From positions 186,001 to 250,000 of the forward strand of contig NZ_CAJQZC010000004.1 in the NCBI RefSeq assembly GCF_907164555.1: a DNA stretch of 64,000 nucleotides, in the 5' to 3' direction. The translations under genes and the position numbers were made by a program. Each line of letters starts with the position of its first letter. Positions within the stretch are counted from its first letter, which is position 1. Source of the stretch: Paraburkholderia saeva. GTDB lineage: Bacteria; Pseudomonadota; Gammaproteobacteria; Burkholderiales; Burkholderiaceae. Shown here in pieces: positions 9,744 to 19,644 of the stretch. A model generated the notes under the pieces. The model was not told the DNA's origin. It saw nothing but the letters and a program-made list of their open reading frames with translations, and ran no database searches.

Positions 9744-12254
9744 GTGATCCAGACCATGACTCCAGGCGAAGCCCAGATTGCCGAGGTGCGCACGACACTG
9801 GACCAGGCGTTCGACGTCGTGCTCTCGCCGGTGTCGCACCCGGCGCTCGGCGCGATCCGGATCATCGACTCGCTGTTTGCCATCGGCCGCAGCGAACCGC
9901 CGTTCGTCGATTATCCGCGTGAGCTGCTCACCCGCCTTTCACGCCGGCACGCGCGCATTTTTACCGAACACGGCGTCGTCTACGTCGCGGATCTCGAGAG
10001 CAAGAACGGCACGACGCTAAACGGCAAGGACGTCCGGCAGACACCGGGCCGCGTGCGCGCTGGCGACGAGTTGTGCTTTGGCGGCGAACTCTCGTATCGC
10101 GTCGGCATCGAGCCGCGCGCGCGTATTGTCGCCGCCGCGCAGGCTGCGCAGCCGGCTGGCCTCACGCTCGTGCCCGAGCGCGGCGACCTGGGCCTTTTGC
10201 CCATCGATGTGCGCGCGTTCCCGTTTCTCATCAGCAAAGCCGACGACGTTTTCGCGCGCTACAAGGAACGGTATCCGCATCAGGTCAATTACATTTCGCG
10301 GCGCCATGCGCACATTTTCGTGCGCGCGGGCGATCTGTACGTCGAGGATCTGGGCAGCACGAACGGCACGTTCGTCAACGGGAGGCGGCTCGACGAGTCG
10401 GCGCATGCGTTGCAGGAAGGCGACGTCCTTGCATTCGGCGGCGATCACTTCGTCTACAGGGTGGAACTGCAGCAGACACCCGAATTCGAGCCGACCGTGA
10501 CCCAGATGATTGCCACCCCGCCGATCGAAGAAATCGACGCCGACAAGACCACCTTCGTCGGCGCGGCGCATTCGTTCCTCGATATCTTCTGCGTCGATCA
10601 GGCGCGGCAGCGCGAAGACGAAGTCAACGAAGCGACCCGACCCGACCCCGACGATACGAAGCGCGACACGCGTCCCCATCGCGTGCAGCGGCGCTGGCGC
10701 GTGCTGGCGACGGAACTCTCGAGCGCTTTTTCCGGCGGCGAGCGTCTCGCGACACGGCGTGCCGTATGGTGCGCGATCGCGGGTGTCGTCGTCGTGGCGG
10801 GGATCGGCGTGGCGCTGTATTTGAGGGGCGCATCGGAGCGCGAGCTGAAGAACCTGCTTGCGGCGGGCGATTACGAAGAGGCGCTGAGCGTCGCGAACGA
10901 CGACGTGCGCCAGCATCCCGCGGACGTGCATCTGAAAGCGCTGGCAAGCGAAGCGCTCATGAAGGCGAAGGTGCCCGACTGGCTTGCCGCGCTGCAAAAA
11001 CGCGAATTCGACCGCGCGGATTCGCTGCTCGGCAACATGAAAACGATCGGCGCGGCAAATCCCGATGCGGTCTCGCTTGTCGGCGAACTGCGGTGGGTAG
11101 GCGATCTCGAACGTTTCGTGGTGGGACGCGGCGGCCCGGATGCCCCGATCCGCATCTATGCTGACGAAGGAAAGATCAGCGATCTGCTCAGGCGCTGGGA
11201 CGACGACGCGCGGGCCCACCAGCGCGCGCTCGACCGGATCGCCTCGTATGTGCCGGCGTTCGCGGATCCGTACGCGCAGGCGCTGAGCCATCTGCGCAAG
11301 CTGCAAAGCGACGATTCGGTCTATCTGGCGGCCATTGACCGCCTGAATACGACGATCAACACCGAGCTTGCGCGCGACAAGCCCGACGCGTTGCCGCCGG
11401 TGCTCGACGATTACGCGCAGCGTTATCCGCGTCTCGCGGGCCTCGACCGTGTGCGCGGCGACCTGAAGGCGTACACGGAACTGCTGGCCGATGCGCTCGC
11501 GCGAAAGCTCACCCCGTTGCTCGCCGCAATGAAGAGCGCGCATTTTTCGACGCCGCCGTTCAACGCGCAATACGCGCGGCTGGCGGCCAGCCGTCTGCCT
11601 TCCGCCGATGTGATCCAGCGCCACGACGCGGCCACGGCCGCGTGGCAGCGCGGCGATGGAATGCAGACGCTCGCCGCGTTGCAGGCGATTCCCGCGAACC
11701 CGTGGTCCGACGTGCTGACGGCCGAGCAGACGCACAAGCGGGCCGTGCTCGACCAGTACGCGGATCTGCAGAAGTCGCGCGGCACGAAGGGTTACGACGA
11801 GCGTCTGCTGTCGTTCTACGCCGCGCTCGATCCGGCGGCGGACACGTGGTTCATGCACGCGATCGAAGCGGACGTCACCGCGACGCACGACAAGGCGCTG
11901 GCCCGCGCGCAGGATCTGCTCACGCGCGCGCAGGCCGAATGGCGTCAGTATCGTGCGAACGGCTCGATTGGCGGCACGCAGCGGCTCGAATCCGGCATCT
12001 CCGGCGGCTTCCGCAGTCAGGCACATCTGCTGTCCGACGCGCAGTCGCTCGCGCAGCAGGGCATGCGCATCTATACGCAGCTAAAGGCGGATCATCCGTC
12101 CGACTGGGACACGCTGCTTGCCGATATCAACGCCGAAGCGGACATGCAGCGTCGCTCGTTGCAGGAGTTGCGCATGGTGCTCGAACCTGAACTGTTGAAG
12201 TCGAAGCTGGCACTCATCGGAGGCGACAGCAGTGAAACGCGACAGTCACCCTAA
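9744..12254 (+). CDS. Membrane protein with two FHA domains
   Basis: An 836-residue protein starting with GTG at 9744 (ATG 12 bases later is possible). Two forkhead-associated domains, which bind phosphothreonine, lie near residues 45-120 and 155-240. Both keep the core: SRRHAR with KNGT, and SRRHAH with STNGT. A single membrane helix near 341-361 is followed by about 470 residues of helical, repeat-like sequence, probably extracytoplasmic. It is the likely reader of phosphorylation by the kinase at 1751. The 3' end overlaps hlyD by 23 bp, so adaptor synthesis is coupled to it. I infer that it gates assembly of the exporter. Confidence 0.88.
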   Translation: MIQTMTPGEAQIAEVRTTLDQAFDVVLSPVSHPALGAIRIIDSLFAIGRSEPPFVDYPRELLTRLSRRHARIFTEHGVVYVADLESKNGTTLNGKDVRQTPGRVRAGDELCFGGELSYRVGIEPRARIVAAAQAAQPAGLTLVPERGDLGLLPIDVRAFPFLISKADDVFARYKERYPHQVNYISRRHAHIFVRAGDLYVEDLGSTNGTFVNGRRLDESAHALQEGDVLAFGGDHFVYRVELQQTPEFEPTVTQMIATPPIEEIDADKTTFVGAAHSFLDIFCVDQARQREDEVNEATRPDPDDTKRDTRPHRVQRRWRVLATELSSAFSGGERLATRRAVWCAIAGVVVVAGIGVALYLRGASERELKNLLAAGDYEEALSVANDDVRQHPADVHLKALASEALMKAKVPDWLAALQKREFDRADSLLGNMKTIGAANPDAVSLVGELRWVGDLERFVVGRGGPDAPIRIYADEGKISDLLRRWDDDARAHQRALDRIASYVPAFADPYAQALSHLRKLQSDDSVYLAAIDRLNTTINTELARDKPDALPPVLDDYAQRYPRLAGLDRVRGDLKAYTELLADALARKLTPLLAAMKSAHFSTPPFNAQYARLAASRLPSADVIQRHDAATAAWQRGDGMQTLAALQAIPANPWSDVLTAEQTHKRAVLDQYADLQKSRGTKGYDERLLSFYAALDPAADTWFMHAIEADVTATHDKALARAQDLLTRAQAEWRQYRANGSIGGTQRLESGISGGFRSQAHLLSDAQSLAQQGMRIYTQLKADHPSDWDTLLADINAEADMQRRSLQELRMVLEPELLKSKLALIGGDSSETRQSP

Positions 12255-13605
12255 GTTGCTGTCCGAGGCGCTGGAGGACCACAGCGCCGAAGGCATCGCG
12301 ATCCTGATGGCCGAGCCTGTCAAGCTCGCCCGTGCGCTGATCCTGGCGATGGCGGGGCTCGTGGTCGTCGGGCTGCTGTGGTCGTTCGTGGGCCGCGCGG
12401 ATGTGATCGTGAGCGCGCCGGGCACGCTCTCGCCGGAATCGGATGTGCGGCGCTTCTATGCGCCGATCGACGGAGAACTCGCCGACGTGTACATCGCCGA
12501 AGGCCAGCCCGTATCGAAGGGCGACGTGCTCGCGCGTCTCAACGCGCGCGGCGCGATCGAGGCGGCGAGCAACGCGCTCCAGGCGCAGCTGAAACTCGAG
12601 GATGCCGAGCGCGAATGGCAGCAGTTCCCGGAAAAAAAGGCACTGATGGAACGCAAGGTCGCGGCGCTCAAGGACCAGATCGACGTCGAAACGCGCCAGC
12701 ATGAAACGCGTGTCGCCGAAGGTACGACGAAGCTCGCCGAAGGACAGAAAGCCGAACTCGACGAAGCGCGCAGCATCCTCGACAACGCGCGACGCTCGCG
12801 CGACGCGGCGCGCCAGGAGCTCGACAGTTATTCGCGGCTCTTTGCGCAGCCTGGCGGCGGCGGTATCGCGGAACTTCAGGTCGAGTCGAAGCGCACCGCG
12901 TATCTCGCGGCGGAAAACGCCTATCGCGTTGCCCAGTCGAAGCTCGCGGAACTCGACTTCCGCCTGAGCCACGAATATACGCAGGCCAACGCGCAACTCG
13001 AAACGAGCGGACAGGAAACCACCAACCTGCAGATTCAATACGACGCGGCCGTCCGGGAAATTTCCACCACGGAAGACAAGCTGCGGCTGCAGGTGCAATC
13101 CGCGCGACTCGTCGCGGACGCCGCGGCGCGCATCCGTTTCGAGAATATCGACAAGGACAACTTCCTGCTGATTCTCGCGCCGACTTCCGGCGTGATTACC
13201 GATGTGACGTCGACGCAGCCGGGCGACAAGGTTCAGGCAAACGCGCCGCTTGGCGGCATCGCGCCTAAAGACGCGCGCCAGGTGCTCAAGATCGAGATAC
13301 CCGAACACGACCGCGCGTTCCTTCACGAAGGCCTGCCGGTCAAGATGAAATTCAACGCGTTTCCTTACCAGCGCTACGGGCTCATCAGCGGGACGCTGGC
13401 GTACATATCGCCCGCGACGAAACCTTCGGCAGTCGACAAGCAGCCTGTCTATGAAGGTCGCGTCACACTCGACAGGAATTACTACCAGATCGCGGATACC
13501 CGTTATCCATTGCGATACGGCATGACAGCGAATGCGGAGATCGTCGTGCGCGAGCGGCGTCTGATCGATCTGGGCCTCGATCCGTTCCGGCAGATTGCCG
13601 GCTGA
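12232..13605 (+). CDS. HlyD-family periplasmic adaptor (membrane fusion protein)
   Basis: A 457-residue adaptor linking an inner-membrane ABC exporter to the outer-membrane factor. One N-terminal membrane helix lies near residues 25-47 (ILAMAGLVVVGLLW). A split biotinyl-lipoyl motif follows (GELADVYIAEGQPVSKGDVLARL near 77-100, and later APTSGVITDV with QPGDKVQA). Between them is a long coiled-coil hairpin, and a C-terminal beta-barrel region ends near LGLDPFRQIAG. It starts with GTG inside the end of the FHA gene. With the OMF (8024) and the ABC exporter (14441) it completes a type I machine. Confidence 0.92.
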   Translation: MKRDSHPKLLSEALEDHSAEGIAILMAEPVKLARALILAMAGLVVVGLLWSFVGRADVIVSAPGTLSPESDVRRFYAPIDGELADVYIAEGQPVSKGDVLARLNARGAIEAASNALQAQLKLEDAEREWQQFPEKKALMERKVAALKDQIDVETRQHETRVAEGTTKLAEGQKAELDEARSILDNARRSRDAARQELDSYSRLFAQPGGGGIAELQVESKRTAYLAAENAYRVAQSKLAELDFRLSHEYTQANAQLETSGQETTNLQIQYDAAVREISTTEDKLRLQVQSARLVADAAARIRFENIDKDNFLLILAPTSGVITDVTSTQPGDKVQANAPLGGIAPKDARQVLKIEIPEHDRAFLHEGLPVKMKFNAFPYQRYGLISGTLAYISPATKPSAVDKQPVYEGRVTLDRNYYQIADTRYPLRYGMTANAEIVVRERRLIDLGLDPFRQIAG

Positions 13606-13683
13606 TCGAAGTGTGAAGGTGCAGCACCGAAAAGAACCGATGGTCGCGCGAACGTGCACGGCCCAACCTTAGGAGCGGACGAC

Positions 13684-14436
13684 ATGACCGCGATAGTGCG
13701 AATCGATGAAGAAGTCGTGGACGTCGCCGAATTCATCCGGCTGCTTAAACTGACAGGTCAGTTCGAGAGCCTGATCGAGCAGCTCGTGCGCGACAAGCTC
13801 ACGGTGCATGCGGCGAAGAAGCAGGGCATCACCGTCACCGCCGACGAAATCCAGCAGCGCGCCGACCAGTTTCGACGCGTGCGCGGCCTGCATCGCGCAA
13901 CCGACATGAACCAGTACCTCGATACGCTCAATGTGAGCCTCGACGAGTTCGAGGCGTTCATCACCGACGGGCTGTATCAGGAGAAGATGCTCGACCAGGT
14001 CGGCAACGAAGCGGCGATCGAAGAATACTTCTCGCTGAATTCGCCGAAGTTCGACGCGATCGAAGTAAGCCATATCGTGCTCGACAGCGAAGGCAAGGCG
14101 AAGGAAATGATCTCGTACCTGAACGACGATCCCGAGAGCTTCGCCGAGATGGCGCGTGAGCATTCCATTGCCGATACGCGCGAGGCGGGCGGCGTGATCG
14201 GCAAGGTGTTGCGCGGGTCGCTCAAGCCCGATATCGAGGCGAAGATCTTTAACGCACAGGTCGGCGATCTGCTTGGGCCGTTTCCTTCGCCCGACCGTTC
14301 CTGCTATGAGATTTTTGCTGTCACCGCGAAATATCCCGCGACGCTCGACGCGGACGTCGCCGCCGAAGTGAGGCGTCTGCTGCGCGAAGGCTGGCTGATC
14401 GCGCGCTCGCAGGAACACGTGATCGAGGCGCGCTAG
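13684..14436 (+). CDS. Parvulin-type (SurA/PpiC-like) peptidyl-prolyl isomerase without signal peptide
   Basis: A 250-residue protein. The ATG at 13684 follows AGGAG with 8 bases between; an ATG 30 bases earlier lacks such a site. The N-terminal half is a SurA/PpiC-like helical substrate-binding domain. The parvulin domain (about 115-225) shows VSHIVLDSEGKAKEMISYL, FAEMAREHSI and GGVIGKVLRGSL. No signal peptide or membrane helix is visible, so it would stay in the cytoplasm, unlike SurA or PrsA. It lies between hlyD and the ABC gene, 4 bp before the latter, so it is surely co-expressed and may keep substrate peptides export-competent. That role is inference. Confidence 0.88.
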   Translation: MTAIVRIDEEVVDVAEFIRLLKLTGQFESLIEQLVRDKLTVHAAKKQGITVTADEIQQRADQFRRVRGLHRATDMNQYLDTLNVSLDEFEAFITDGLYQEKMLDQVGNEAAIEEYFSLNSPKFDAIEVSHIVLDSEGKAKEMISYLNDDPESFAEMAREHSIADTREAGGVIGKVLRGSLKPDIEAKIFNAQVGDLLGPFPSPDRSCYEIFAVTAKYPATLDADVAAEVRRLLREGWLIARSQEHVIEAR

Positions 14437-14440
14437 GCAC

Positions 14441-17400
14441 ATGGACGCGCCCCAGACCACGCCTTCGACGGCCGATTTTCTCTCGACCGTCGAGATTCTC
14501 TCGCCGTTCTCGCGCGACGAACTCGAACGTCTCGCGGAACACGCGCAGCCGCGCTTCTATTCTTTTGGCGAAACCGTGTGTAACGCGGGCGAGCCGGCAG
14601 AAGGTCTCTTTGTGATCCGTTCAGGATCGGTGCGGATCTTTACCGAGGAGCACGGCAAGGAAATCAGCATGGGCGTGCGCAAGGCGGGGGAAATCTTCGC
14701 CGATATCGCGATGCTGCGTGCGTATATGCATGAGTCGTCGGTGCGCGCATCGGCGAAGACCGAGTTGCTGTTCATTCCGCGTGGTGCGATCGAGCCTGTT
14801 ATCGCGGGCAATCAGGCGGCGATGGCATTCATCGCGAGCTATGTCGCGATCAGTTCGGCGGGCGGCTTCGTTGCGCAACTCTTCGATCTGCGCGGCAAGC
14901 TGAACAAGGCCGAACTCGAGGAATACGTGCGCAGTGTCGGCGTGAAACGCGTGACGGCCGGCAAGGAAATTCTCAAGCAGGACGGGCGCGATGATCGCCG
15001 CCTTTACGTCGTACGTCAGGGCGAGGTGCGGATCGTTCGTAACGAGGACGGCAACGAATACACGCTTGCCACGCTCAAGGAAGGCGAAATCTTCGGTGAG
15101 AAGGCCTGCCTGATGCGTCAGGAACAGATGGCTTCGGTGGTGGCGACAACCGATACGCGCCTGCTGGTGATTCCCGAGCGCACGGTCCACTTCATTCTCG
15201 ATCGCAATCCGAAGCTGCGCGAAGTGCTTGAAGAGCGCATCCGCTATGGCGATCGCGAACTGCAACGCCAGAAGCGCATCGAGCAGCGCCGCAAGCTGCC
15301 GCTGATGCTCGACCTTCATACGAAGCCTGAATTCGGCGAGAAGGTCATCAAGCGGTTTGCGCTCGTCGAGCAGGCCGAGGAAATGGACTGCGGCGCGGCG
15401 TGTCTTGCGATGGTGTGCCGTCACTACAGTATTCCGATGACGCTTGGCAAGCTGCGCGAACTGGCTAACGTGACGACGCAGGGTGCGACCCTGGACAGCC
15501 TTGCGCGTGCCGGCGAATCGCTTGGCTTCACGGCGCGCGGCGTGCAATGCACGTTCGATTCGCTGCGCGGCTTCGACCTGCCGTTCATCGTGCACTGGGA
15601 AGGCTATCACTACGTAGTGGTGTACGGCGTATCGAAAGACTACGTGTGGGTTGCCGATCCCGCGCTGGGCTTTCGCAAGCTCACGGTTGAAGACTTCGAG
15701 CGCGGCTGGAGCGGGACATGCCTCGTGTTTACCGCCGGCCCGAACCTCGTGCAGATTTCGGCGTCGCGCTCACCGTGGATCCGTTTTGTCGGCTATCTCA
15801 CGCCGTACAAGAAGATTCTCGCGTACCTGTTCCTCGCGACGTTCGTGATTCAGGTGCTGGGCGTGATTCCGCCGCTCATCATCCAGAACATCCTCGATGG
15901 CGTGATCGTCCATCAGAACGTGAGCCTCTTGCATCTGCTGATCGTCGGCTTGATCATCTCGAACGTGTTTTCGCAGTTGATGTCGTCGATCCGTGCGTAT
16001 CTGGCGAACTTCATGGTGCGCAACATGGACTTCGCGATGATGTCGCAGTTCTTCAAGCACACGATGTCGCTGCCGTTCTCGTTCTTCGCAAAGCGCAAGA
16101 CCGGCGACATCTTTGCGCGCTTCCAGGAGAACCAGACGATCCGTGCGTTTTTGACCGAATCGACGGTGACCACCGCGCTCAATCTGCTGATGGTGTTCAT
16201 CTACTTCTCGATCATGTTCTTCTATAACGTGAGGATGACGCTGGTGCTGATCGCGTTCGTGATCCCGATCATGGCGCTCACCGTCATCGCGACGCCAAAG
16301 ATCAAGAACTATGCGCGCGAATCGTTCACCTCGTCGACCGATTCGAAGTCGTTCCTGATGGAAGCGCTTGCGGGTGTCGAGACGGTCAAGGGCATGGGCA
16401 TCGAACGGCCGGTGCGTCTGCGCTGGGAAAAGAAATACGCGAAGGCACTTGAAGTGCAGTATCGCGCGCACGCGTTCAGCATTCTCGTCGGCCTTGGCAG
16501 CCAGCTGCTGAACGCCGCGACGACCATCGCGATTCTCTGGGTCGGGGCGAATCTCGTGCTCGCACGCGAAATGACGATCGGCCAGCTGATTGCGTTCAAC
16601 GCGTTCATGGGCAGCGTGCTAAGCCCGCTGATGGGGCTCGTCGGACTGTGGAGCATGTTGAACGACGCAGGCGTCGCGATGGAACGGCTCGGCGACGTGC
16701 TCGATATCGAGCCTGAACAGAAGCCGCAGGACCTTGCATCGCGCGTGATGCTGCCCGACCTGCAGGGCGAAATCAGCCTGAACGGTGTGTACTTCCGTTA
16801 CGGCGACAATGAAAGCGCGTACGTGCTGGAGAACATCAGCTTCGATATCAAGCCGGGCGAACTCGTCGCGATCGTCGGACGCAGCGGCTCGGGCAAGACC
16901 ACGCTTGCCAAGCTGCTGGTGGGCTTTTACGCGCCGACGGAAGGCAGGATGTCGGTGGATGGCTATGACCTCAATGTGATCGACAAGGCGTATTACCGTG
17001 CGCAGATCGGCTACGTGATGCAGAGCAATCTGCTGTTCTCCGGCACGATCGCGGAAAACATCGCGAGCGGCGACGACACGCCAGACCGCCGCCGCATCGA
17101 GGAAGTCGCGAAAATGGCCGACGCGCACGCGTTCATCAGCAAGATGCCGCTCGGTTATGAGCAGATTGTCGGCGAGCGCGGCATCGGTTTGTCGGGCGGA
17201 CAGATCCAGCGCCTGTGCATTGCCCGCGCGCTGTATCACGACCCGCGTCTGCTCGTGTTCGACGAGGCGACATCCGCGCTCGATTCGCAGTCCGAGAGCA
17301 ATATTCTCGGCAACATGCACGATATCCTGAAGGGACGCACGGCGGTCATCATTGCGCACCGGCTCAGCACGATCATGCGCGCGGACAAGATTCTCGTGCT

Positions 17401-17497
17401 GTACGAAGGCGCGATCGTGGAACAGGGGCGGCACGAAGAACTCGTGCAACGCAAAGGCATGTACTACCAGCTCGTTCAAAAACAGTTGAGCGCGTGA
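14441..17497 (+). CDS. Peptidase C39 ABC exporter with two N-terminal cyclic-nucleotide-binding domains
   Basis: A 1018-residue fusion. Two Crp-like cNMP-binding domains lie near residues 15-130 and 145-265. A C39 leader peptidase lies near 300-430, with the full triad visible: Cys317 in MDCGAACLAM, His390 in WEGYHYVVV and Asp406 in VADPALG. ABC transmembrane segments lie about 445-740. The nucleotide-binding domain (about 765-1010) has Walker A GRSGSGKTT, signature LSGGQ, Walker B RLLVFDEATSALD and H-loop IIAHRLST. C39 domains cut leaders after GG, matching the five small proteins here. The cNMP domains suggest gating by c-di-GMP, cAMP or a relative; the ligand cannot be read from sequence. 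The stop overlaps the next ATG by one base. Confidence 0.95.
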   Translation: MDAPQTTPSTADFLSTVEILSPFSRDELERLAEHAQPRFYSFGETVCNAGEPAEGLFVIRSGSVRIFTEEHGKEISMGVRKAGEIFADIAMLRAYMHESSVRASAKTELLFIPRGAIEPVIAGNQAAMAFIASYVAISSAGGFVAQLFDLRGKLNKAELEEYVRSVGVKRVTAGKEILKQDGRDDRRLYVVRQGEVRIVRNEDGNEYTLATLKEGEIFGEKACLMRQEQMASVVATTDTRLLVIPERTVHFILDRNPKLREVLEERIRYGDRELQRQKRIEQRRKLPLMLDLHTKPEFGEKVIKRFALVEQAEEMDCGAACLAMVCRHYSIPMTLGKLRELANVTTQGATLDSLARAGESLGFTARGVQCTFDSLRGFDLPFIVHWEGYHYVVVYGVSKDYVWVADPALGFRKLTVEDFERGWSGTCLVFTAGPNLVQISASRSPWIRFVGYLTPYKKILAYLFLATFVIQVLGVIPPLIIQNILDGVIVHQNVSLLHLLIVGLIISNVFSQLMSSIRAYLANFMVRNMDFAMMSQFFKHTMSLPFSFFAKRKTGDIFARFQENQTIRAFLTESTVTTALNLLMVFIYFSIMFFYNVRMTLVLIAFVIPIMALTVIATPKIKNYARESFTSSTDSKSFLMEALAGVETVKGMGIERPVRLRWEKKYAKALEVQYRAHAFSILVGLGSQLLNAATTIAILWVGANLVLAREMTIGQLIAFNAFMGSVLSPLMGLVGLWSMLNDAGVAMERLGDVLDIEPEQKPQDLASRVMLPDLQGEISLNGVYFRYGDNESAYVLENISFDIKPGELVAIVGRSGSGKTTLAKLLVGFYAPTEGRMSVDGYDLNVIDKAYYRAQIGYVMQSNLLFSGTIAENIASGDDTPDRRRIEEVAKMADAHAFISKMPLGYEQIVGERGIGLSGGQIQRLCIARALYHDPRLLVFDEATSALDSQSESNILGNMHDILKGRTAVIIAHRLSTIMRADKILVLYEGAIVEQGRHEELVQRKGMYYQLVQKQLSA

Positions 17498-18825
17498 TGC
17501 AGATACTCGACCAGCCCGAAGACACCAGCCCCGCGATCTCGTATGCCGCCCTGATCGAGAAGATCGAAATCCTGCGCTCGACGCTGCGCTGGTCGTCGCG
17601 GCTCGAACGCGCGGATATCGAGAAGCTGCTGCGTCAGGCGAATACGCTGCGCGACGAAGTCATGCAGATGTCGCACAAGGAGCGCTTCGTGCAGGCGGCG
17701 GTGGCCGAGCCGGTGCGCGTCGAGCAGTCGCGTCAGGCGCGGCGCCAGGGCCTGCTTGAACGCAGCTTCATTTTCGAAGGCACGTTCGGCGACAACCCGC
17801 GTCTGCTCGAAGCGCTCGAAATCGCGGAGAAAGCCGCGCCGACCGATCTGCCTGTGCTGATCGACGGCGAAAGCGGTACCGGCAAGGAACTGATGGCGAA
17901 GGTCATCCACGCGAACGGCAGCCGCCCGGACAAGCCGTATATCTCGGTGAATTGCGGCGCGATTCCCGACAATCTGCTGGAGTCGGAACTGTTCGGCCAT
18001 CGGCGCGGCGCGTTTACCGGCGCGTCGAGCGATCGCAAGGGGAAATTCGAAAGCGCGCATACGGGCACGATCTTTCTCGACGAAATCGGCGAGTTGCCGC
18101 TCGCGGGTCAGGTGAAACTGCTGCGTGTGCTCGAAGCGCACGAAATCCAGCGCGTCGGTTCCGATGAGCCGATTGCCGTCGATACACGCATCGTCGCGGC
18201 GACCAATCGCAATCTGCGGCAACTGAGCGAAGAGGGCAGGTTTCGCGAGGACCTGTTCTACCGGTTAAGCGTGATTCACGTCACGCTGCCGCCGCTGCGC
18301 GAGCGACGTGACGAAATCCCGCTGCTGTTCTCATGGTTCGCCGACGAAGCCGCGGGTGTGCTCAAGCGCCGGCCGGTTCGTCTCACGCCACGGCTGCGCG
18401 ATTTTCTGTTGAGCTACGCGTATCCGGGCAATATCCGCGAGTTGCGCAACGTGATGTATCGCATCTCGTGCCTCGCAGGCGACACCGCCGACATGGAGCA
18501 TCTGCCGGTCGACATGCGGCCCGCAATCACGACGCCAGCAGCGCAGGGCGGCGCGCGTGCGGCAGGCGCAAATGGTGCGAGCGTCGCGAACCTGATGTCG
18601 CTCAGCGACGCGAAGCGGGCCGCGAGCGACGAAGCCGAAAAGGCGTTTCTCGAACGCGGTCTTCATGAAGTGGGCGGCACGGTGGCGGAACTTGCGCGGC
18701 GCGTCGACATGAACCGCTCGCATCTGCAGATGCTGCTGAAAAAACATGGCCTGCATTCGAAGGATTTTCGCAATCACGCGAGCAAGGAAAGCCGCGACGA
18801 CAGCGAAGAGAAAGAGGCCGGTTGA
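17497..18825 (+). CDS. Sigma-54-dependent transcriptional activator (AAA+ and Fis-type HTH)
   Basis: A 442-residue activator beginning at the ATG at 17497, which overlaps the exporter stop (TGATG). The first 95 residues are a helical region of unknown type, not a receiver. The AAA+ domain carries Walker A GESGTGKE near 124-131, the sigma-54 contact loop GAFTGA near 171-176, and Walker B IFLDEIGEL. A Fis-type helix-turn-helix (VAELARRVDMNRSHLQMLLKKHG) lies near 395-425. A natural target set is the -24/-12 promoters in front of the peptide genes at 1326, 7500 and 19932. That link is inference from matching machinery. Without a receiver it may be controlled by phosphorylation or protein binding. 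Confidence 0.9.
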   Translation: MQILDQPEDTSPAISYAALIEKIEILRSTLRWSSRLERADIEKLLRQANTLRDEVMQMSHKERFVQAAVAEPVRVEQSRQARRQGLLERSFIFEGTFGDNPRLLEALEIAEKAAPTDLPVLIDGESGTGKELMAKVIHANGSRPDKPYISVNCGAIPDNLLESELFGHRRGAFTGASSDRKGKFESAHTGTIFLDEIGELPLAGQVKLLRVLEAHEIQRVGSDEPIAVDTRIVAATNRNLRQLSEEGRFREDLFYRLSVIHVTLPPLRERRDEIPLLFSWFADEAAGVLKRRPVRLTPRLRDFLLSYAYPGNIRELRNVMYRISCLAGDTADMEHLPVDMRPAITTPAAQGGARAAGANGASVANLMSLSDAKRAASDEAEKAFLERGLHEVGGTVAELARRVDMNRSHLQMLLKKHGLHSKDFRNHASKESRDDSEEKEAG

Positions 18826-18868
18826 CGCGTGGAATGAACGCAAAGGGCAGCACCCATCCAGACGCGTT

Positions 18869-19639
18869 TCAGGGCGCGGGGTTCAGCAACGTCTTGTCGG
18901 ACACAGCGGGGTCTTCGGCCTGCACGACCACCGCTGTGATGTTGTCGCGACCACCGCGTGCGAGCGCGATTTCCACCAGTTCGTCCGAAGCCCGCAGGCA
19001 ATCCACCGATGCGAGCGCAACGCGGATTTCCTGGTCGCTCACCTCGTTGCAGAGTCCGTCGCTGCAGAGCAGGAAGATATCGCCGTCGGCGACTTCGATG
19101 GCGGCTTCGTCGAGATCGAGCCGGTCGGTCGCGCCGACCGCGCGCGTGATCATGTGCTGCGCTGGGTGATTGCGCGCTTCCTCGTCGGTGATGTGGCCCA
19201 TCTGGCGCAATTCCTCGACCTGGCTGTGGTCGCGCGTCAACTGTTGTAACTGGCCCTGCCGCAGCAGATAGATCCGGCTGTCGCCGGCCCACAGGTAGCC
19301 GCAGAAGCGGTCGCACGCCAGCAGGACGACGACGGTGCTGCCGATGCGCTGCACCTGGCGTCGCGAGGCTTCTTCGCGCAGCTGTCGGTTCGCAACCTGC
19401 AGCCGGGTGCGTGCATCCGCGATGAAGCGCTTCATGCTCGCGGGGGGTGCCAGCTGGCTTAGCGTTTCGATGACGAGACGGCTTGCCAGGTCACCCACCG
19501 CATGGCCGCCCATGCCGTCGGCGACGGCCCAGCGTCCCAGCCCTGACTGATCGAGGCAGGCGTCTTCGTTGATCTCACGGACGCGTCCCACATCGGAACG
19601 CGCCGATGACGTCCATCGAAACAGGCTGGCACAGGTCAC
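18869..19639 (-). CDS. PP2C-family protein serine/threonine phosphatase
   Basis: A 256-residue soluble phosphatase with the PP2C metal-binding motifs: SDVGRVREINEDA, VADGMGGH, GSTVVV, AGDSRIYLLR, LCSDGL and GGRDNITAVVV. It starts with GTG at 19639, only 5 bases after the stop of the leader-peptide gene at 19645-19932. Peptide and phosphatase are therefore one transcript, probably from the sigma-54 promoter at 19992-20007. It should remove phosphates added by the kinase at 1751 and so reset the FHA protein. It converges on the sigma-54 activator gene with a 43-bp gap. Confidence 0.92.
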   Translation of the reverse strand: MTCASLFRWTSSARSDVGRVREINEDACLDQSGLGRWAVADGMGGHAVGDLASRLVIETLSQLAPPASMKRFIADARTRLQVANRQLREEASRRQVQRIGSTVVVLLACDRFCGYLWAGDSRIYLLRQGQLQQLTRDHSQVEELRQMGHITDEEARNHPAQHMITRAVGATDRLDLDEAAIEVADGDIFLLCSDGLCNEVSDQEIRVALASVDCLRASDELVEIALARGGRDNITAVVVQAEDPAVSDKTLLNPAP

Positions 19640-19644
19640 GACAT

